From Mesostigma viride (lineage: Eukaryota; Streptophyta; Mesostigmatophyceae; Mesostigmatales; Mesostigmataceae), in contig RPFO01000819.1 in NCBI GenBank assembly GCA_009746045.1, positions 1,251,108 through 1,315,107 of the forward strand: a stretch of DNA of 64,000 bases, in the 5' to 3' direction. The notes below the pieces were generated by a model that was given only the letters and a program-made list of their open reading frames with translations, searched no databases and had not been told where the DNA came from. Within the stretch, counting starts at the first letter, position 1; each line of letters begins with the position of its first letter. Below, in pieces: positions 49,031 through 58,128 of this stretch. The translations under genes and the position numbers were made by a program.

Positions 49031-50705
49031 CTGCATTGCCAGCACGCAACGCACTCGGTTCCAGCTGGTAGCAGAGTTTTCGGGCGCAAGGTGCAGGCAT
49101 GCTTCTGGGGCAGTTTTGCAGGCGTGCCCTGCATGGCTATTCCGAGGGGCGGCCAGTCCCCTGGAGTCATGCGCAATATCGCCTGAGTGATGGCCGTCCT
49201 GCAGCGGTGTCTCCCTGCAGAGTTTAACATCGGCCATGTGCCCGTGGCCCGTGACATGGTGCCGTGCGGCAGTCGCCCGAGCGCTCTGCTTGTGACATAA
49301 GTTGTGTATAGCCCCCCTATGCCCTTGTGTCTTGGGCTATCGTTGTCTAAATGCTGGGGTGGCGTATTGTATATAAAGTCAGAGTAGGAAAGCAAGACAA
49401 TCCACATGTATATGTCTGCATGCTGGCAGCACCAGCCAGTGCTGCTGCTGCTGCCGCCGTTTTGTGCAAGAATGGCCATGCATGTCTGGGCTTGCTGTGG
49501 CTATTGCGGATTCCAGTGTAACCTTGGTTAGCTGTTGGACGCGTAGTGTCTGGCAATGCAGCGTGTTCAAAAAATTGAGGTAGTTGTAGGGCATGTTCAT
49601 CTAAGGTATGTTAAAGCAAAAGATGGGCCAGCGTAAAGAATTCACAGCCGACAGTGGTTGGGGCAGCTGTGTCTTGGGGAAGTGGTGGCATTGTAAGGGC
49701 CTGCTCTTTTTGTCTGGTTTATTATTTCGTGTACATAAATTGTAAGAATTTCTGTTGTGCAATGCGTGTTAGGTAGTCACCATTTGTGTTGGTTGTCTGA
49801 CAGGGTTTTTTTTAGGTTTTTGCACTCGGCCACGTGTGGCGTTTTCAATCTGGAACAGCTATCGACTCGGCCACTGGGTGGCTTTTAGCCAATAAAACTT
49901 GGGCCCGGCACGGCCACGTGTGGCGGGTCACCCAAGGGGCTTTCGATTAACCCGTGTTTTTTTACAACGCGATACATCGCGTTGTAGGGTTAGAACGCGA
50001 TGTATCGCGTTGTAATCTGACACGTGGCAAACCTATTAAACATGCGATTTTTGGTCTGAAACTTTCAAGACAGGTCAGAAACATCTCATAGAATTCAAGA
50101 AAAAATCCTGGTTTTTTTGGTATTTTTTTTGTGACAGCTGCAAACAAATATGTACCACTGAAATCAGGCATTTTCGCGGGACGAAGGTGAAGACGACGGC
50201 GATGGCGGCAGGTAGATCTCGCCAGTTTTCGCGCGAATTTCAGTGGCTGTTGGGTAGCACGACCATGATGATGCGTTCAAAGGTTGATAATTAGGTTTCT
50301 ACGAGTTTGTTGAGGTACTGGGGCAAAGAAAACGTAGTTTTTTCCAGTTTCTCACCCAACTTTCATGCGGAAACCCTGGAAACCGGCATACATATTATTA
50401 CGTCAAGACTCGGGTCTGCTGCGGCACCATGCTTGGTATTTCCATGGTGTTTCGACTTCTTAACACATGTTTATTCATTCCGAACGCCCGGACTCTCGGC
50501 TAAACCGAGATTTGTGCAGACTTTTATTGGGTAGCTCCGGGCATGATGGTGCCTGCAAATAGCGTAAGGCGTGACCGTGGCTATTGCTACGGTATGCTGT
50601 ATTTTCCTGGAAATGGCCTCTGCCACCGGCTCAATAGTGCTTGCAGGCGTAAGTATATCGTGTTTCTACCTAGTTTCTGCCAGTTTTCCACTTATTTCTA
50701 CCGAC
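49031..50705. other. ATG8 3' UTR and intergenic region
   Basis: No gene recognised. Several TGTAA motifs (about 49515, 49694, 49738) could be algal poly(A) signals. Repeated GCCACGTGTGGCG motifs (49830-49925) and a pair of palindromes (49964-50011) lie in the AT-rich part. The retrotransposon starts at 50711. Confidence 0.35.
49964..50011. repeat. Two adjacent palindromes
   Basis: First: arms ACAACGCGAT (49964-49973) and ATCGCGTTGT (49976-49985) with a 2-bp centre AC. Second: AACGCGAT (49994-50001), centre GT, ATCGCGTT (50004-50011). The second is close to the reverse complement of the first, so each alone and both together can fold. Confidence 0.9.
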
Positions 50706-50710
50706 CTCTG

Positions 50711-51283
50711 TGTTACGCCCAGGCTCTACTCGATCCCAAACCCCGCGCCTAACCTTACCTAAACTAGTGAGGGTACCTAGCGATGAGGAGCTGTATTGGC
50801 TATAAGACCTAGGACGCGACGACTCTGCTCTCAATGCATTCCGATACATGCGGTTGCTGTACGCCATATACCAAATAATGCCGGGACACTACGAAGCAAA
50901 CACTGGTGAATTCACGACCCAAAACGATGTATTACAATTCCATAATACACGCCGAGTACGATTCACGAAGGACAACCGCTGCATAAATGATCGCCGACAT
51001 GCGTGTATGCTCGGGCCGACACCGACCCTCGCCTACAGGACCAACGCATGTCCACAAGGTTCAAACGGAGGATAAAGGACCACTACTAAAGTACGCAGCG
51101 CGGCGCGACTGCACCAAGCCACCATACTGTACGATTGCCACGTCACAAGGCCCGGTACCAACCGGCCAAAAAGGTCCTAACTACACGTAAGCTTAGGAAA
51201 GTCAACGGACTGTCTCGAAATGGCTGAGGCACAAAGGACCTAATTTACGTCCGTAACAACAACAAAAGTTACGCGACGTAACA
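50711..51283 (-). repeat. 3' LTR of the gypsy element
   Basis: 573 bp, TG...CA ends with TGTTACG/CGTAACA inverted termini. It contains ACGAAGCAAACACTGGTGAA where the other LTR has two transitions; the third difference is at GCGGTTGCTG. Confidence 0.95.
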
Positions 51284-51654
51284 CCTCCCCCCCACAAAGG
51301 TAGGGAGCCCTCGCCCTACGTACACGGAGGAAACCAAAGGAGAAGGAGGATCTAAAGCACCCAACAAAGCCTAACACAATCGACAGGCCATCCAAGGTAC
51401 AAAGCACCAACATGTTAACTCGGTCTCCACCACCACGCCGGGTGGTGTAGGGTTAGCCAGCACCAAGCCTGGTGGGAGGTTCCCCTAACTGCCTGGAACA
51501 GAGTCCTTGCCGGGGGGGACGGCACTGGGCAGGACACACAGAGTAAACAAATCAGTACCAAGGACCAAGAACGACCAATCAACTGGCCAGAATATGAGGG
51601 CGACTCTATATACCGGAGGGACAACACCCTCAGGTCGGGCCTAGAGCCCTCTGT
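51284..51654 (-). other. 3' untranslated segment and polypurine tract
   Basis: 360 bp between the third ORF and the 3' LTR. Next to the LTR the minus strand reads TGGGGGGGAGG, a polypurine tract for plus-strand DNA priming. Confidence 0.75.
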
Positions 51655-53904
51655 CTACACACCAGTAGCCTGAAAAGTACCACGGGTGGCCAAAAGCACA
51701 TCCAGGTACGCCCGGTGATGAGCAACATCAGCAGGGTTATCATGCCTGTCTACATGGAGGAACACATCCTCCCAGACGCCATCAGGATACATGCCGAGGA
51801 AAGCCCAGTAGTAACGATGCTGTGTCAGGACCACCTGTCCACGGGCCCAGTCAAGGAACCCACACTGAAACTGTCGCACGAAGGGCTCTGCCGACAGCAG
51901 AAGGAGGGCGCGCAGGAGGAACCGATGGAAGACCAGCTCACCACGAGCAACAGAGGTGAAAAACAAATCCAGGAAACGTTCCACGTTGCCGGGCCACAGA
52001 CGCACGTGCCGAATCTCACGACCCTGCCAGCGGCGCAAGCACTGACGGGAGCCGTAAGTCGACAGGTGGGTACCCGTCGTACGCGGAGGCTGGAACCCAG
52101 GCTCATCCAGCCCCTGACCCGGAAGGGGCGCAGGGCGACAAGCATCCCACTGCAGGCCCGGCTGGATGCGCAGGGAGTAGAGAGCACCCGCAGGGACAGG
52201 ACGACTGAAGTACATGGCATCCGAGGGCATGATCCACAGGGGCTGAGGATACGCCCACTGGACATCACCATAGGTATAGCAAGGATCGTTAGCAGCCCGC
52301 GCCCAACGATATATGACCCTCTGCGCCCGCACCTCACCATCAAACAACGGATCGGCCAGCACCACCATATTAAACGGAGGCCTATCCGTCTCTAGTGGGA
52401 GGTTCATCTCCTGAGGTAACGAGGAGGCGTAGCAAAACTGAGACGATGACACCGTGTTGGTAACTACACTGGCCACACGAGGGAGAGCCACAGCCCGACA
52501 GAGGGCGGCGGACATGGCCAGTCCAGCGACCGCAACATCGGACACCTGCGGATCTAGATGGGCCACTGTCGGAAAACGCTCACGGTCCGCGGCGGACAAC
52601 ACACTGAGCAGTTCTACCGCCCTGACATGCCGGAACTCTACCTCACTGACACGCGTGACCGAAGCCGAGGACGCCGCAACAGGAGCAACGCGCGGTCGGT
52701 GGACGACGGCGGAGGCAGGCGCGACAGAAGAGGCGGTGGCGGCGGAAGTGGCGACAGGGGAAAACGTTGTGGCCGGTCGGGCGGAGGTCCAATCACCCAT
52801 GGCCGAATCATACGCATCCTCGGTAGTGTCAAACACCCACTTGCCCGTCGACGCCTTGCCCAAATCTGGATGACGCTGAGGCTCGGTCGGCTGAGCAGGC
52901 GCGGCGGCGGCCGCCACGGACAGAGCGACAGCGGCCGGCTGAACAGGCGTGACGGAGGGCTCCACAGACGGAGCGACAGCCGCCGGCTGAACAGGCGTGA
53001 CGGAGGGCTCCACAGACGGAGCGACAGCGACCGGCTGGACAGGTGTGACGGAGGGCTCCACTGGCGGAAGGTGGGCGACCGGTTGAACAGGCGCAACGGA
53101 GGACGCCACGGACACAGGTCCGACAGCCGGTCGAACAGGCGCGACGGAGGACACCACGGACGGAGGCTCGACGGCTGGCTGAGCGGGAACCGCAGACGGA
53201 GGTGCCGCGGTGAATGCAGTGAATGCCGACAACAACGCCTGGAATTGCGCTTGCATCTCCACGACGACGGTCGAGAGACTGGCGACAGCAGGGTCAACGG
53301 GCGGAGGAAGAGACTCTGCAACCGAGGAGACCGTCACCGACGACCCTGGACCAGAGGAACCCGGCCGCCCGAGGTCCGGAGGAAGATCCGTGAGGGGCAT
53401 GGAAGCTAGAACCTCCGCAGCCACGGCTGGTGGAGCTGAGGTTGCCTCATCTTCACGCTCCATGAATTCAACAGCCCTCACGAGGTCACAAGGGAACTCA
53501 TCGAGCTCCGCATCCCCCTCAGCCGGAAGCCAGGGAAAAATATCCCTAATGCGCGCACGCCCATCCGGAGTCGATAGGTATGAAAAAATGCGCGGGCCCT
53601 GCAGCACGGCCTCTATCTGTGCAAGCGCAGGACAGCGTGAGCCACACCCGAGGACACAACGGCCAGCGTCATCGAAGCTATGCACAGCTAGATGTTGGCC
53701 CAGAGGGTCGGAGGCATGCCACGAAATACCGCACAGCGCTGTCCGGACTAAGGCCGCTCGGTCAGGCGTGAGGGCCGCATGCACGCGGCCGCCCGGGAAG
53801 CAGCTCCGCGAGACCCATCGGCCTGGGAGCACCTCGTGGAATAACTGAGGATCTGGAGACGGAGGAGCAGCCAGGCGCTCCTCGTGAGGAGTAAGCGTCG
53901 CCAT
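51655..53904 (-). CDS. Third large ORF of the gypsy element, unknown, 749 aa from ATG
   Basis: Follows pol in the same reading frame after a single TAG (53980-53982); the first ATG is at 53904 (MATLTPHEER), but the frame is open back to the TAG, where 25 hydrophobic-leaning codons precede it. N-terminal ~150 residues have a Cys cluster (CVLGCGSRC). The middle (about 250-360) is a Pro/Val/Ser-rich repeat (EPSVTPVQPVAVAP). The C-terminal ~250 residues are dense in aromatic and Arg residues (RWARAANDPCYTYGDVQWAY, FLDWARGQVVLTQHRYYWAF) and look globular. No transmembrane envelope, RNase H or known capsid motif was recognised. It is clearly more GC-rich than gag and pol. Position equals that of env in other elements, but nothing supports an envelope function. 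Confidence 0.7.
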   Translation of the reverse strand: MATLTPHEERLAAPPSPDPQLFHEVLPGRWVSRSCFPGGRVHAALTPDRAALVRTALCGISWHASDPLGQHLAVHSFDDAGRCVLGCGSRCPALAQIEAVLQGPRIFSYLSTPDGRARIRDIFPWLPAEGDAELDEFPCDLVRAVEFMEREDEATSAPPAVAAEVLASMPLTDLPPDLGRPGSSGPGSSVTVSSVAESLPPPVDPAVASLSTVVVEMQAQFQALLSAFTAFTAAPPSAVPAQPAVEPPSVVSSVAPVRPAVGPVSVASSVAPVQPVAHLPPVEPSVTPVQPVAVAPSVEPSVTPVQPAAVAPSVEPSVTPVQPAAVALSVAAAAAPAQPTEPQRHPDLGKASTGKWVFDTTEDAYDSAMGDWTSARPATTFSPVATSAATASSVAPASAVVHRPRVAPVAASSASVTRVSEVEFRHVRAVELLSVLSAADRERFPTVAHLDPQVSDVAVAGLAMSAALCRAVALPRVASVVTNTVSSSQFCYASSLPQEMNLPLETDRPPFNMVVLADPLFDGEVRAQRVIYRWARAANDPCYTYGDVQWAYPQPLWIMPSDAMYFSRPVPAGALYSLRIQPGLQWDACRPAPLPGQGLDEPGFQPPRTTGTHLSTYGSRQCLRRWQGREIRHVRLWPGNVERFLDLFFTSVARGELVFHRFLLRALLLLSAEPFVRQFQCGFLDWARGQVVLTQHRYYWAFLGMYPDGVWEDVFLHVDRHDNPADVAHHRAYLDVLLATRGTFQATGV

Positions 53905-53979
53905 GAAGGCTGTGGAGGGGGGGGACAACCATCCGCCCCATACACAAAAGGAAGAACATAAGGCAAGGAGGACAAACAA

Positions 53980-56900
53980 CTAGAGATGGTGCAGGTTTTT
54001 GTACTCCCTCAAGAGGCGACTACACCCATCTAACTCCGACTCGGAGTACCATACTCTATCTACCTCCCCACGGGCATACAACCACTTAACCTTGTACTGG
54101 CGTTGAGTACCGCGGCCCCTTTTTACATCTCTGTGGGCCACGATACTCTCTACCTCATCCTCTACTTCACCAGTGTCAGGGTTATGTTCCAAGGGAGCAG
54201 GAGCTAACTCTCTACCAGCAAACGTACTCTGATGATACAGTTTGAGCTGACTCCTATGGAAAGAGCGAGAGTGGGTCTGCCAAGAGGAGGGAATATCTAT
54301 TTCATAGAGGAAATTGCCTACTCTAGAAAGCACACGGAAAGGGCCAAGGAAAGCGGGCCTAAGCTTCACCTTCAGCTCCGCCTCAAACTTATGGGCGAAG
54401 CGCCCCACACGAGGGCCTTCTACCAATACGAGGTCGCCTACTTCTATCTCTGGGGCCCTTCTATCCAGTGAGGAACGCAGCCTATCTAAGTATTTGGCCT
54501 GTGCCTTGTGGTATCCTGCGATGGCCTGGTCATGAGCGTTTTTCATCTTAGACAGCAATTCATGAACACCAGCAATCGTTTCACGAGACACAGTATCCTT
54601 ATCACGGAGAGGACTAGCTAAAAGAGAGGTGGGGGTTAAGGGTTGACGACCAGTGTCAAGGAAGAAAGGGGTCAATCCATGCGCAGCTTGAGGACAGTTG
54701 TTCAAAGAAAATTCAACCAAACATAGGTAATCTTCCCAGTCACTACCAGACCCATTTACATAATGTCTGAGGGCTTCTTCTACCACTCTATTTAAACGCT
54801 CTACTAGGTGTGAGGAGGAGGAATGGTACGCAGTGCCAAACGTCACTTTAGTACCAATAGCAGCAAAGAACTCTGTCCAAAAGTCTGAGGTAAACAACTT
54901 GTCCTTATCAGAGATAAACTGCCTGCTCAACCCATGGTAACGATAAACATTCTGAAGGTACAGCTGGGCACAGTCACGAGCAGTAAGCTCCAAGGGACAA
55001 GGGACAAGATGACAACGTCTAGTAAGGCGGTCTACAAACACGAGGATCTGCGCATTGCCTTTAGGATTCTTTTTAAAGGGACCCACAAAATCCATCATAA
55101 TGGAATCCCAAGGCATTATAGGATCAGGGAGGGTACGAGGTTCTGCTATCTGACCCACATTACTAGGTTTCATTTCCTGGCATGACTGACATGTCCTAAC
55201 ATATTCATCCACATCACTGAGGAGGGAGGGCCAGAAGTATGAACGGGTTACCAAATCCCGCACACGCTTCCCGCCCTGGTGAGCAGCTAGATCATGTAAC
55301 TCAAACAACAAGGAGGAGCGGCAAATCGGAGGAACATACAAACGCCATTGCGGAGGATCATCCTTTAACAGCACATACAAGAAGCCACCCACAAACTTGC
55401 ACGGGTACTTCCCAAATTTTTGAGGGTGTGAGGAGATTGCGGTCAAGGCTTCCGGCTCAGTGGCCGTAAATCTACTGATGAGACGCTCTAAATCCGACGT
55501 AGGATTGGCTACCGAGGTATCTACAGAGGGTTTGAACAAGTCACCCACAGCTTTACCAAAAAGGAGGGGTGGACCAGAAGGAACAACATTACCATACGAC
55601 TTCCCAGCCCTAGTGGAAACATGACTTAGGGGACAAGAAATAATTTTATTAGTATCCTCCCCCTCCCCCAAGGTGACAGGTGTGCCCTCACACCGCAGAG
55701 AAAGGCCTACATGGGAGAGGAGATCGGGAAAACGGACAGAGGTATGGAAAAGGTAGGTATACTGCCCGTCATCAGGGACGTCACCATAGGGGAAAACACC
55801 AAGAGGAGTAGGAACGAGGGTGGTAGTGAGGACATCTAGATCCTCGAAAAAGGAATAGTCAGGACGTCGGGATAAAGCATCAGGGACTATATTATCTACG
55901 CCCTTGACGTATTGCAATTTAAATGGGGCGAATTGCGCAAGGAATTCCATCCACCGCGCTTGCCGAGGAGTGAGGTTAGGTTGTGACAGGAGGTGAATCA
56001 GAGGACGATGGTCGGTTTGAATAATCAACCGGTAAGGGTCAGCATCACAAGGTTCGCAGATACAGACATCGAACTGGGCCCCTTTGAGGAAATGTTGCCA
56101 AGAGTGACAGCAATATACCACAGCTAATAACTCTTGTTGATGAACTGGGTAGTTGCGTTCAGCAGGTAACATAGTCCTAGAGATGTATTCGATGGGTTGC
56201 AAACCATGACCCTGGTCTTGGAGGAGAACACCCCCAATCGCTACCTTACTAGCGTCAGTAGCTACTACAAATGGTCGTGAGGTATCGGGCAAGACGAGGA
56301 CCGGAGGCGAGAGTAAAAGAGACTTGAGGGTTGTAAAAGCTTGTTGGCACTCAAGGCCCCAAACAAAAGGAATATCCTTCTTCAGCAGGTGGTTAATAGG
56401 AGCCGCGATAGTCGCGAACCGAGGAATAAAACGTCGGTAATAGGAGGCAAGACCGAGGAAACTGCGTACACTTTTGACATCCGTAGGCACTGGCCAATCC
56501 TGGATGGACCTTGTTTTATCAGGATCGGTAGCAACACCTTTATCAGATAGGACGTGACCGAGGAAGGGAACACTACGACCAGACCGCACTTTAGCTCGCC
56601 TAGCCCACAAGGAATTAGCGGCCATAATATCTAGAACCTTTTTGAGGTCCACGAGATGGGTTTCGAAGTCAGGGGAATAAATAAGGATATCGTCTAGGTA
56701 AGCTTGTGCGCAAGAACGATCATGTTCAGAGATTTGAACCGAGGAAAAAGTGGGATCTTTGAGGTCAGAGGAGACTTGAGGTAGGTGTGAGGTACCCATG
56801 ACGGGTCTGAGGATGTCATTCATAAGCATCTGGAAGGAGGAGGGAGAATTGCATAAACCCATTGCCGCAACCCTAAACTGGTAGTGTCCGAAAGGAGTGG

Positions 56901-58122
56901 CAAAGGCAGTTTTGTGGCAATCCTCCGGAGCTATCCGCAACTGCCAAAACCCATCCGCGCAATCAAGGACAGTGAAACAGGAGGAACCCTTAACTTTATT
57001 AAAAATATCGTCTATTCTAGGCAAGGGGTATTTAGATTTTACAGTAATGTCATTCAATTTACGATAATCAGTAACCAAGCGGAACTTGCCATTTGGCTTA
57101 GGAACTAGCAAAACACCAGCGGAATATGGGGAATTGCTGGGTTCTATTAAACCTGCCTCTAAAAGGTCTACGAGAATCTGCTTTAATTCTTTAAGCTCTG
57201 TAGGGCCCATTCTATACATAGGGGAGTGCGTAGGAACAGCACCATCTTTAATCACAACACGATGCAAAACAGGACGCGGAGGAGGGTATGAGGGGGTCTT
57301 TTCTTCAAAGACCTTAGAGGAATCAATAACAGCCATGTAGCGGGCTAACTCCGTTTTGTCAAACCCTACTCCTATTGCATTGGGTTTATCAGGATCTATT
57401 CCCACATTATTAATAGGTATTTCTTGTATTTCCAATTGGAGGAACATACATAATAAATATCCATTTTCCTTTAGTTCTGCTCGTAATTGATCTTTAGTCA
57501 TTATGACATCAGATATACTACGCCTAGGAGGAGGCTGAGGAGGAGGCGGAGGAGTAATATCCACCAAGGAAAGATTTTCTACCTTATAGTGTCGTTCAGG
57601 CACCCAATAAGAATTGTCAGGGAACCAGATAACCATAGTGTCATAATTAATAGTGATTTTGTGGTCTTGATGCCAATCTAAGCCCAACAATATATCCGCA
57701 GTCGTTATAGGACCTATGGTCGCCACCAATTTAATCTGGCGACCCTGAATGAGGAGTGGTAAGGATACAGTCCCAGGAGAGTGACTGGTGCGACCATCAG
57801 CATAGTGTACAGTCACTGGAGAGGCATGAGGGGTAGATACTAATCCTAGTCTCCTAACAAGGGCCTCACTTACAAAGGAGCTGGCAGCCCCACTATCTAC
57901 GAGGACAGAAACATTGAGGATATCATGAGGACGCAGAAAAGGGTCTACCACGGTAGTAGGAACGGTAAGGCCACCATTTAGAAACATCAAAGGACGCACA
58001 CGCAGGGGTGCAGAGGATGCAGCATCCACAGTAGTGACAAAAACAGGTAAACAAAATTTTTCAGGGCTTGGGGTACTAGCTGAGGACCTGACCAGGCTAC
58101 CCCCTGCTGACAGGTCTACTGT
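53980..58122 (-). CDS. pol: Pol polyprotein of the gypsy element
   Basis: Expressed from the -1 frame relative to gag; open from 58122, just inside the gag stop, to a TAG at 53980. There is no early ATG. Counting from position 58029: aspartic protease DSGAASSFV (45-53); reverse transcriptase with VTDYRKLND (319), catalytic Asp in VLDCADGFWQL (356) and YLDD (444-447); RNase H with ATDAS (592), QQELLAVV (Glu633), TDHRPL (673), PDALSR (717); integrase zinc finger H912, H917, C947, C950; core Asp980, Asp1041, Glu1077; chromodomain at about 1293-1345 (QYKVKWLYARG, DRVWYSESEL). All catalytic residues are present, so the enzyme set looks functional. The chromodomain would guide integration to marked chromatin. 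Confidence 0.95.
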   Translation of the reverse strand, partial: TVDLSAGGSLVRSSASTPSPEKFCLPVFVTTVDAASSAPLRVRPLMFLNGGLTVPTTVVDPFLRPHDILNVSVLVDSGAASSFVSEALVRRLGLVSTPHASPVTVHYADGRTSHSPGTVSLPLLIQGRQIKLVATIGPITTADILLGLDWHQDHKITINYDTMVIWFPDNSYWVPERHYKVENLSLVDITPPPPPQPPPRRSISDVIMTKDQLRAELKENGYLLCMFLQLEIQEIPINNVGIDPDKPNAIGVGFDKTELARYMAVIDSSKVFEEKTPSYPPPRPVLHRVVIKDGAVPTHSPMYRMGPTELKELKQILVDLLEAGLIEPSNSPYSAGVLLVPKPNGKFRLVTDYRKLNDITVKSKYPLPRIDDIFNKVKGSSCFTVLDCADGFWQLRIAPEDCHKTAFATPFGHYQFRVAAMGLCNSPSSFQMLMNDILRPVMGTSHLPQVSSDLKDPTFSSVQISEHDRSCAQAYLDDILIYSPDFETHLVDLKKVLDIMAANSLWARRAKVRSGRSVPFLGHVLSDKGVATDPDKTRSIQDWPVPTDVKSVRSFLGLASYYRRFIPRFATIAAPINHLLKKDIPFVWGLECQQAFTTLKSLLLSPPVLVLPDTSRPFVVATDASKVAIGGVLLQDQGHGLQPIEYISRTMLPAERNYPVHQQELLAVVYCCHSWQHFLKGAQFDVCICEPCDADPYRLIIQTDHRPLIHLLSQPNLTPRQARWMEFLAQFAPFKLQYVKGVDNIVPDALSRRPDYSFFEDLDVLTTTLVPTPLGVFPYGDVPDDGQYTYLFHTSVRFPDLLSHVGLSLRCEGTPVTLGEGEDTNKIISCPLSHVSTRAGKSYGNVVPSGPPLLFGKAVGDLFKPSVDTSVANPTSDLERLISRFTATEPEALTAISSHPQKFGKYPCKFVGGFLYVLLKDDPPQWRLYVPPICRSSLLFELHDLAAHQGGKRVRDLVTRSYFWPSLLSDVDEYVRTCQSCQEMKPSNVGQIAEPRTLPDPIMPWDSIMMDFVGPFKKNPKGNAQILVFVDRLTRRCHLVPCPLELTARDCAQLYLQNVYRYHGLSRQFISDKDKLFTSDFWTEFFAAIGTKVTFGTAYHSSSSHLVERLNRVVEEALRHYVNGSGSDWEDYLCLVEFSLNNCPQAAHGLTPFFLDTGRQPLTPTSLLASPLRDKDTVSRETIAGVHELLSKMKNAHDQAIAGYHKAQAKYLDRLRSSLDRRAPEIEVGDLVLVEGPRVGRFAHKFEAELKVKLRPAFLGPFRVLSRVGNFLYEIDIPSSWQTHSRSFHRSQLKLYHQSTFAGRELAPAPLEHNPDTGEVEDEVESIVAHRDVKRGRGTQRQYKVKWLYARGEVDRVWYSESELDGCSRLLREYKNLHHL

Positions 58123-58128
58123 TTTCCC
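58070..58128 (-). promoter_or_regulatory. Candidate -1 ribosomal frameshift signal between gag and pol
   Basis: Slippery heptamer G GGA AAA (58122-58128) in the gag frame, two codons before the gag TAG. After a 5-nt spacer (CAGTA) comes a stem GACCTG (58111-58116) / CAGGTC (58085-58090). The loop's GGGGTA (58098-58103) can pair with TACCCC (58070-58075) downstream, forming an H-type pseudoknot; a nested CAGG/CCTG hairpin is an alternative. Slippage here joins gag to the open pol frame exactly. Confidence 0.8.

Noticed and set aside
51715-53848. Long plus-strand ORFs opposite the third gypsy ORF
   Set aside because: Arg-rich low-complexity antisense shadows of a GC-rich ORF.
53904-53979. Hydrophobic N-terminus of the third gypsy ORF as a signal peptide of an envelope protein
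   Set aside because: This stretch lies before the first ATG and would be translated only by readthrough from pol. No second membrane segment or envelope motif was found.
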